Shown here: positions 58,862 to 64,000 of the stretch, piece after piece
Position numbering within the stretch: position 1 is the stretch's first letter
Layout of the letters: every line of letters begins with the position of its first letter
Origin: an uncultured Phycisphaerales bacterium
Lineage (GTDB): Bacteria; Planctomycetota; Phycisphaerae; Sedimentisphaerales; Anaerobacaceae
Length of the DNA stretch: 64,000 nucleotides
Assembly (NCBI GenBank): GCA_937927975.1
Contig: CALEZT010000127.1
Coordinates: 1-64,000 of the forward strand
Reading direction: 5' to 3'
Position numbers and translations under genes: made by a program
Notes under the pieces: generated by a model
The model's input: the letters and a program-made list of their open reading frames with translations, nothing else
Database searches by the model: none
What the model was told of the DNA's origin: nothing

Positions 58862-59845
58862 ATGGACTCTGGGAATGACAGCCAGGTATGGCGGTACAAG
58901 TGGCACATCGCAATCATCGCGATCACGCTTGCAGTCGTGCTCCTCTTGTCGATCTTCACGAACGTCTTCGAGAAATCCGAGAGCGTCCGGCAGCCCGTCT
59001 TTCTCCTGGGCGGCCTGATCTTCCTGGGAGCCCTGCTGGCGACCTTGTCGAGAGTCTCCCGCATTGTCGACACGCTCAACGAGAACAGCGCCCGGCTGGA
59101 AGAAGCGAGCAAGGCCTTGAGCAACATCCGCGACGGCCTGATGCAGATCAATCACAGCACGCGGATCAGCGACGCCGCCAAGGCCATCGCCTTCCGCGAG
59201 GAAGACAAACGATCCCTGCGGGAAGCGGTCTTCGAGCGGCTCAAACAGAACGACTTCGACGGCGCCTACGAGATCGTCGATGAGATCGAGAACCGTTCGG
59301 AATACCGCCTCCTGGCCGAGCAGCTTCGCCGCCAGGTGGACGACTACCGCAACGCCACCGAGGACGAGCGGGTCGATCAGGGCATTGTCGAGGTCGAACG
59401 GCTGTTCGACTCCTGCCAGTGGATCAAGGCCAGCCTGCAGATCGAATCCCTGATTCGTGCGCACCCGATGTCCGAGAAAATGAAGTCCCTGCGTCAGGAA
59501 CTGGTCGAGCGAAAGGAAGAGCGAAAGAGGATTCTGCTGGCCGCCTGGGACGACGCTGTGACGCGACAGGAAACCGACCGCAGCCTCTCCATCCTCCGGG
59601 AACTGGACATGTACCTGACGCCCAACGAGGCCCTGGCCCTCCAGGAGGCCGCCAAGGACGTCTTCCGAACGAAGCTGCACAACCTGGGCGTGCAGTTCGC
59701 GATGGCGGTCTCCGACAAGCAGTGGACCAACGCGCTGGACATCGGCCAGCAAATCATCAAGGACTTCCCGAACAGCCGAATGTGCGGCGAAATCCGCGAG
59801 AAGCTCCACGTGCTCCGCCAGAACGTCCAGATGGCGAACAACTGA
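58862..59845 (+). CDS. Membrane protein with coiled-coil and helical repeat region
   Basis: 327 residues; TAGGAGAAAGCCT precedes the ATG. Two hydrophobic segments (WHIAIIAITLAVVLLLSIFT and VFLLGGLIFLGALLATL) are followed by a coiled coil (VDTLNENSARLEEASKALSN) and then alpha-helical, TPR-like pairs (FERLKQNDFDGAYEIVDEIE, WIKASLQIESLIRAHPMSEK, QWTNALDIGQQIIKDFP). The cytoplasmic part probably mediates protein contacts. No family name is certain. Confidence 0.82.
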   Translation: MDSGNDSQVWRYKWHIAIIAITLAVVLLLSIFTNVFEKSESVRQPVFLLGGLIFLGALLATLSRVSRIVDTLNENSARLEEASKALSNIRDGLMQINHSTRISDAAKAIAFREEDKRSLREAVFERLKQNDFDGAYEIVDEIENRSEYRLLAEQLRRQVDDYRNATEDERVDQGIVEVERLFDSCQWIKASLQIESLIRAHPMSEKMKSLRQELVERKEERKRILLAAWDDAVTRQETDRSLSILRELDMYLTPNEALALQEAAKDVFRTKLHNLGVQFAMAVSDKQWTNALDIGQQIIKDFPNSRMCGEIREKLHVLRQNVQMANN

Positions 59846-59849
59846 TAGG

Positions 59850-59942
59850 AAGTGTGAAGTTTCAAGTGTGGAGCTTGAAGGGGAAGAACTCTATGTCTTG
59901 TTCCCTTCGCTTCAAACTTGACACTTCAAACTTGAAACTCGC
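59850..59942. terminator. Imperfect long inverted repeat between convergent genes
   Basis: The left arm (AAGTGTGAAGTTTCAAGTGT... ending AAGGGGAA) and the right arm (TTCCCTTCGCTTCAAACTTG... ending GAAACTC) are imperfect complements over ~33 bp. It could end transcription from both sides. The style matches the other stuttering linkers. Confidence 0.5.
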
Positions 59943-60488
59943 TCACTGGAAATCGAACAGCGACTGGGTCTTGACCATCGTGACCTGGTCGGGATAGGCT
60001 GCGAACGTGTGGATGTGCAGCTCGCTGCGACGGGCCTCGAAGTCGATGTAGCAGAACGGCTGGAGACTGTCCACCTCCAGCTCGGGGAACTTCACGAACA
60101 CCCCGCGATTGCGGGCGAACCGCTCCAGGTCCGTGTGGCTCTGGCGGTACAGATTCGGGCTCATCTTCTCGATCTGGAAATCGGTCATGTAGCTGACGCC
60201 GCGACTGAGGGTACACTTGTGGGTCCGCGGCCCGCGGAACTGAAATCGCTCGACCAGACCCCGGTGCGGCAGCAACTGCCCCGGCGTGCTGACCACTTCG
60301 CTCAAACACACGTCGCCTGCGAACACGCTGACCACATGGGTGCAGCCCGTCACCCAAATCAAGGCCTCGTACTTCTCGGTCTTGAGCTGGCGGCTGGCGT
60401 AGAGCTGGAACAGTTCCGGATGCAACGGCCGCTGGAACAGGCTGAAAGTCAGTTGGTCGATGGCAACGTTGATTTGCGGCGATTCCAT
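59943..60488 (-). CDS. DUF2617 family protein
   Basis: 181 residues from ATG at 60488. The pattern LTFSLFQRPLHPELFQLYAS, then YEALIWVTGCTHVVS, LLPHRGLVERFQFRG, SPNLYRQSHTDLERFARNRG and the ending IVKTQS-like VKTQSLFDF agrees with what I remember of DUF2617, a planctomycete and actinobacterial family of unknown function. Soluble and cytoplasmic as far as can be seen. Confidence 0.75.
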   Translation of the reverse strand: MESPQINVAIDQLTFSLFQRPLHPELFQLYASRQLKTEKYEALIWVTGCTHVVSVFAGDVCLSEVVSTPGQLLPHRGLVERFQFRGPRTHKCTLSRGVSYMTDFQIEKMSPNLYRQSHTDLERFARNRGVFVKFPELEVDSLQPFCYIDFEARRSELHIHTFAAYPDQVTMVKTQSLFDFQ

Positions 60489-60695
60489 AACGAATAACCC
60501 CGAAAAACACGCTTCAATCTTTCGGCCTATTATAGCCGATTCGACCGTCTGATTCAAGTGCAATATCAGTGCTGATAACGCCGTTTCGGGCCCTTATGGG
60601 ACGATTGTTTCGCAACCTCTGGAGATCACACGAGTAAGGAGAAACCAGTTTTTTTCCGGGGTTCCAACAGAGCCCAACGCGGACGTCGGGCCTGC

Positions 60696-61619
60696 CTAGC
60701 GGGCGAAGAACAGGGCGTTCATGACGGTGGCGATAATGTCGTAGAATGCGTGGGTGCCGGCGGTGATGCCGAACCCGCGGATGGCGAACAGCAGAGCGAA
60801 GTACACCCCTGCGATCGTGCGGAAGCCGAACTCCGTCCAGAGAAACGGAGCGCTGCGGCCCAACTGCCCGTCGACCCAGATGATGTGATGATGGGCGCTG
60901 AACAGCGCCGCGGAGATCATCACCGACAGGACCACCGCGTTCTGATGGCCCAGGCCGATCAGGTCCTGAAACAGCACCATCAGGACACAGATCAGGATCA
61001 GGCGAAAGACCAGCTCTTCGTAGATCCCTGCGCCGACGCCTGTGATGACGTCGGCCATCAAAGACCGCTGGGGTGCGCCTCCGGCTGCGAGACCATCCGC
61101 CATCAAACGCCCCACTCCCGGCGCCCCCTCTCCCTGTAGAGCGGAGCAGGCGACAACCTGTGGGCCCGTGGGGTCGAATCGCGCGACAGGGTCGGGGTGC
61201 GCCGCCGAGCTGTTGAACAGCAGGCTCAGGATGATCAAGGGCACCGCCAGAGAGACGCACTCGAACACCATGGGCGTGTAGTCGCCCAGACAGAAATACC
61301 ACGGCTTCTTCGACGCGATCTGCAGGCCGATGAGAATGACCACCACCATCATCGGCGGCGCGATCCAGGCGAACCGGGCGCCGGTGCCGAGGTGGCGAAG
61401 CAGGTTCTGCAGCCAGACGAAGGCCACCACCCGAACCTGGACCTGGTTCAGAACGTCCGTGTTGATCAGGATCGTGCCAAGCTCATAGAAGATGATGAAC
61501 GGCAACAGGAAGGCGATCGCATACACCGGCCGGCTCGTCCGTTCCAGGTACGAGTCCTGGGCGAAGTTGAGCAACTGAGCGGTCGCGTAGTCCTTCTTGT
61601 GGTTCTTTCGGCCGGCCAT
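60696..61619 (-). CDS. CPBP family intramembrane metalloprotease
   Basis: 307 residues, about seven hydrophobic helices. CPBP/ABI motif 1 is YEELVFRL (EExxxR), with the later SAHHHIIW and GTHAFYDI supplying the His motifs. The start MAGRKNHKKDYATAQLLNF is chosen at 61619. A polar stretch of ~50 residues (NSSAAHPDPVARFDPTGPQV to RSLMAD) interrupts the membrane region before motif 1. Its DNA includes a 9-bp direct repeat, and it may be an inserted element. Family members cleave or process membrane-bound peptides. Confidence 0.82.
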   Translation of the reverse strand: MAGRKNHKKDYATAQLLNFAQDSYLERTSRPVYAIAFLLPFIIFYELGTILINTDVLNQVQVRVVAFVWLQNLLRHLGTGARFAWIAPPMMVVVILIGLQIASKKPWYFCLGDYTPMVFECVSLAVPLIILSLLFNSSAAHPDPVARFDPTGPQVVACSALQGEGAPGVGRLMADGLAAGGAPQRSLMADVITGVGAGIYEELVFRLILICVLMVLFQDLIGLGHQNAVVLSVMISAALFSAHHHIIWVDGQLGRSAPFLWTEFGFRTIAGVYFALLFAIRGFGITAGTHAFYDIIATVMNALFFAR

Positions 61620-61796
61620 CGGCAACGAGACCCTTTCGCGGTCCTGCAATCCTTTCGCTTGACCCCCCGGAATCGCACCGGTGAAATCCTTGGGAGTGTA
61701 CTTCAAACGAATGAAGATTACAATAGGTCCGAGTATCGCGCGAGCCGCCCGCCGGGTTGATGCGGCGGTCCCAAGAACGCAACGACGCAGGAGAAC

Positions 61797-62483
61797 ATGG
61801 CGAATCGAATGAAGACGACACGAGAGAAACTCTTCGAGATCTACCGCCTGCTCTTCGATTTTTTCGGGCCTCAGCACTGGTGGCCCGGCCAGACCCCTTT
61901 CGAAATCGCCATCGGCGCCATCCTGACGCAGAACACCAGTTGGAGCAACGTCGAGAAGGCCATCGCCAACATCGAGGCCGCAGGCTGCCTCGACGCCCAC
62001 AAGCTTCACGCGCTCGACATGGAACAGCTCGAACCGCTGATCCACCCGGCCGGCTACTTCCGCGTGAAGGCCAAGCGGTTGCGGAACTTCACCACCTGGC
62101 TGTGCGACCGCTACGGCGGCGACATGCAGGCCCTCGAAGACATCGCCGCGGGTCGCCTGCGTGAAGAGCTCCTGACCATCTCGGGCATCGGCCCGGAAAC
62201 CGCCGACTCGATCCTGCTCTACGCTTTGAACCGCCCGATCTTCGTCGTGGACACCTACACCGCCAGGGTAATGGTCCGTCACGGCCTGATCCCCGCCGAG
62301 GGCCTGGAGTACAGCCAGTTGCAGGACCTCTTCATGTCCAACCTCGAGCCCGACGTCGCCTTGTTCAACGAGTTCCACGCCCTCTTGGTCATGACCGGAA
62401 AAGACTACTGCAAACCCCGCCCCAAGTGCCATGCCTGCCCCCTCAATCCCCTGCCCCACCGAATCGACATCGAATGCTCCTGA
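61797..62483 (+). CDS. HhH-GPD DNA glycosylase (MagIII/COG2231-like, endonuclease III fold)
   Basis: 228 residues; AGGAGAAC precedes the ATG. FEIAIGAILTQNTSWSNVEK is the standard helical core, LLTISGIGPETADSILLYAL is the helix-hairpin-helix, and FVVDTYTARV holds the catalytic Asp. The Nth catalytic Lys position after GIGP is Glu, which fits a monofunctional base glycosylase like MagIII instead of a lyase. A Cys cluster (CKPRPKCHAC plus a last Cys near the C-terminus) may bind a 4Fe-4S cluster, with a spacing that departs from C-x6-C-x2-C-x5-C. Likely base-excision repair. Confidence 0.88.
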   Translation: MANRMKTTREKLFEIYRLLFDFFGPQHWWPGQTPFEIAIGAILTQNTSWSNVEKAIANIEAAGCLDAHKLHALDMEQLEPLIHPAGYFRVKAKRLRNFTTWLCDRYGGDMQALEDIAAGRLREELLTISGIGPETADSILLYALNRPIFVVDTYTARVMVRHGLIPAEGLEYSQLQDLFMSNLEPDVALFNEFHALLVMTGKDYCKPRPKCHACPLNPLPHRIDIECS

Positions 62484-62812
62484 GCCTCTCCCGATATCGC
62501 CCCCGCCCGCCTGCGACGCCCCGCGCTCGCGACGAGGCCGGGTGACGCCGGCTTCGATACCCCCATCGATGTCGTACACAAATGAATAATTTCACCGTCC
62601 GTCCCTTACTCCTGGCCCCCGCAAGGCTTGCGCGCAGCCCTCCTCGCCATTATTCTATTGACATACGACCAGTCTGAATTTATTCTATATTCACCAGCCT
62701 CCGGGCTGGGCCGCAAAGCGGCCATCCGGCGGGGCGACGCGCGCGTCGCCCTTCTGCGAGATACGAGTCACGAGACACGGGCCACGAGCGACGGTCCCAA
62801 AGGAGGTGCTCG
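62484..62812. other. Intergenic region with promoter and small palindromes
   Basis: 329 bp. Besides the promoter at 62658-62686 it holds GC-rich palindromes near 62709-62752 (GGCCGC-AAA-GCGGCC and GGGCGAC-N-GTCGCCC) in the presumed leader of the HNH gene. No protein gene. Confidence 0.5.
62658..62686 (+). promoter_or_regulatory. Sigma-70 type promoter upstream of the HNH endonuclease
   Basis: TTGACA (62658-62663), 17 bp, TATTCT (62681-62686). It sits in an AT-rich island and would give a leader of ~120 nt that contains two GC-rich hairpins. Confidence 0.6.
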
Positions 62813-63556
62813 ATGAACGATCGATGTTGCGCCAACTGCCGATTAGCCCTGATGCTGCGAAACGCCGACCCTGGGGCGATGGTCTGCGTCACGCGTCCGG
62901 ACGCTCCGGGCGAGCCCACTCGGGTCGCTCCCTGCGACGGGTGCCCCGCGTTCGAGCCCCGGCCCGACCCGCCGCAGCGGGCCCAGCCGGGCGACCCGCC
63001 CGACGACCGATCCGCCCTGATCCCGCTGACCCGGAACACCGTCGCGGTGGTCGACATCGAGGACTTCGCCTGGCTCAGCCGGCACAAATGGCACGCCAAG
63101 AAGCTCGGCGGCAACTTCTACGCCTGCCGGCACGAGAAGGGCCGCACGATCCTCATGCACCGCGAGATCATGCACGCCCCCAAGGGCATGGTCGTCGACC
63201 ACAAGAAAGACGGCACGCTGAACAACCGCCGGCGGAACCTGCGAGTCTGCACCCAAGGCCAGAACCGGGCCAACAGCCGCCCCCGCCGCGGGCGGTCGGG
63301 CTTCAAAGGCGTCTATCCGCAGGGCGACAAGTGGTACGGCCTGGTCGAGCGAAGCGGCAAGCAGCACTACGCCGGCACCTTCCCCACGCCGGAGGAGGCC
63401 GCCCGCTCCCGCGACCGCCTGGCAGTAAGACTCTTCGGCGAATACGCCTGGCTCAACTTCCCCAACGAGATCCGAATCGTCGCCTTCCGCGGCACAATCC
63501 GCGTGCACGTGCAAATCACGGCGACGATGACGGTCCGTAGAAGCGTGGAAGCGTAG
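62813..63556 (+). CDS. HNH endonuclease with Cys-rich N-terminus and AP2-like domain
   Basis: 247 residues; AAAGGAGGTGCTCG precedes the ATG. Cys-rich start (MNDRCCANCRLALML, later CDGCPAF) may bind zinc. HNH nuclease core: LMHREIMHAPKGMVVDHKKD, then GTLNNRRRNLRVCTQGQN. AP2/ERF-like DNA-binding module: GFKGVYPQGDKWYGLVERSG, then AGTFPTPEEAARSRDRLAVR. HNH-AP2 architecture is typical of free-standing homing endonucleases in phages and bacteria. No intron, intein or phage gene is visible beside it. Confidence 0.85.
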   Translation: MNDRCCANCRLALMLRNADPGAMVCVTRPDAPGEPTRVAPCDGCPAFEPRPDPPQRAQPGDPPDDRSALIPLTRNTVAVVDIEDFAWLSRHKWHAKKLGGNFYACRHEKGRTILMHREIMHAPKGMVVDHKKDGTLNNRRRNLRVCTQGQNRANSRPRRGRSGFKGVYPQGDKWYGLVERSGKQHYAGTFPTPEEAARSRDRLAVRLFGEYAWLNFPNEIRIVAFRGTIRVHVQITATMTVRRSVEA

Positions 63557-63643
63557 AGGCGTCGATGCGTTCGGAAAGCCCCTGCGGGCACGGGCCGGAC
63601 AACGCTTGCACGCTCATACGCCATTCCTTGCATGGAAACAGGC

Positions 63644-63672
63644 TTGTGTTCTCATGCGTAGGGTGATAGAAT
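63644..63672 (+). promoter_or_regulatory. Candidate promoter of the RHH/PIN toxin-antitoxin pair
   Basis: TTGTGT (63644-63649), 17 bp, TAGAAT (63667-63672), 43 bp before the antitoxin ATG. Confidence 0.45.
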
Positions 63673-63715
63673 GCACCGTGAGTGATCCAGAATGGTTCAG
63701 ACTTGAGGTATCGCC

Positions 63716-63979
63716 ATGAAATCGATCACCATACACGATCTCGACGATTCGCTGGAAGCCTTGATCGAAGAAAAGGCCAAGGAACACGGATTGAGCATGA
63801 ACAAGACGGTCAAAATGCTGCTGCGCAAGGCCCTGGGCTTGGACTCCGGCGGGAACGGCAACGGGGATCGCAAGGCCGACTTCGACGAGTTCTGCGGAGG
63901 TTGGACCAAGGCCGACGCGACCGAGTTCGAGCGGAACACGAAGGACTTCCGGAAGGTCGACCTGCGAGACTGGCGATGA
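63716..63979 (+). CDS. Ribbon-helix-helix antitoxin (FitA/VapB-like)
   Basis: 87 residues; GAGGTATCGCC precedes the ATG. The N-terminal RHH domain (MKSITIHDLDDSLEALIEEK, then HGLSMNKTVKMLLRKALGL) binds operator DNA, and the C-terminal acidic/aromatic tail (FDEFCGGWTKADATEFERNT) is the expected toxin-neutralising part. It overlaps the next gene by ATGA, the normal layout of VapBC-type pairs. Confidence 0.85.
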   Translation: MKSITIHDLDDSLEALIEEKAKEHGLSMNKTVKMLLRKALGLDSGGNGNGDRKADFDEFCGGWTKADATEFERNTKDFRKVDLRDWR

Positions 63980-64000
63980 AGAAGATCCTGCTCGACACCA
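63976..64000 (+). CDS. PIN-domain toxin (VapC-like), first codons only
   Basis: The window ends after MKKILLDT. The N-terminal hydrophobic strand ending in the first catalytic Asp (LLDT) and the ATGA overlap with an RHH antitoxin strongly suggest a PIN ribonuclease toxin. The remainder lies outside the window. Confidence 0.65.

Noticed and set aside
1-64000. CRISPR arrays, tRNA or rRNA genes, complete insertion sequences
   Set aside because: No regularly spaced repeats, no cloverleaf with a GGTTCGAATC-like arm, no rRNA stretch and no transposase were recognised by reading; a tRNAscan or Rfam run would be decisive.

Overview
The window is a high-GC bacterial chromosome segment. I read it as Planctomycetota, most likely the Phycisphaerae/Sedimentisphaerales side. 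This is an inference from gene content: very large secreted LamG/discoidin proteins whose fibronectin-like modules carry a YWRVDEV-type motif, many Tat-signal or Sec-signal enzymes of sugar metabolism, a DUF2617 protein, a short RpoD-like sigma factor, and stuttering palindromic intergenic repeats. No rRNA, tRNA, CRISPR array, prophage or complete insertion sequence was found.

Left part (1-14.7 kb): an edge-truncated conserved protein, a 49-residue membrane fragment, a primary-type sigma factor, apt, a DNA-binding/ClpN fusion, the overlapping comB-prmC pair, a GH13 alpha-amylase, asnS with a coiled-coil insertion, a broken NTase-partner gene, a PspC protein and a large membrane protein. Next comes a brnT-brnA toxin-antitoxin pair that sits between two copies of the 3' end of a yhcH-type gene. 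The tightly coupled set glyQS - MNT nucleotidyltransferase - HEPN - yhcH follows, then a guanidinium-type SMR exporter.

Middle (14.9-34 kb): a DUF362/SMP-30 fusion membrane protein, a secreted protein of unknown function, a sialidase-like protein and a stand-alone SMP-30 protein (probable extracytoplasmic sugar/lactone chemistry), an ECF sigma factor with a ~300-residue extension, a MarC protein, ygiQ carrying an in-frame palindromic repeat, a Tat aldo/keto reductase, two exported SAM-methyltransferase-fold proteins (one with three tandem domains), ptsP, a Tat sugar isomerase and an rpmH gene too short for usual ORF cut-offs.

Right-centre (34.3-53.3 kb): six consecutive minus-strand genes for secreted proteins of about 950-1085 residues. 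They are built from LamG, fibronectin-like, F5/8-type-C and a C-terminal carbohydrate-binding-like module. Five of the six have a DUF1349-like module nested inside the C-terminal module. Two neighbours share about 1.13 kb of almost identical DNA. This looks like a recently expanding family of surface glycan-binding proteins.

Right end (54-64 kb): an orphan B12-binding-fold protein lacking the cobalt-ligating His, cimA, a lipoprotein, an esterase, a membrane coiled-coil protein, a DUF2617 protein, a CPBP protease, a MagIII/Nth-type glycosylase, an HNH-AP2 endonuclease, and the start of a second toxin-antitoxin pair (RHH antitoxin plus PIN toxin) cut by the window edge.
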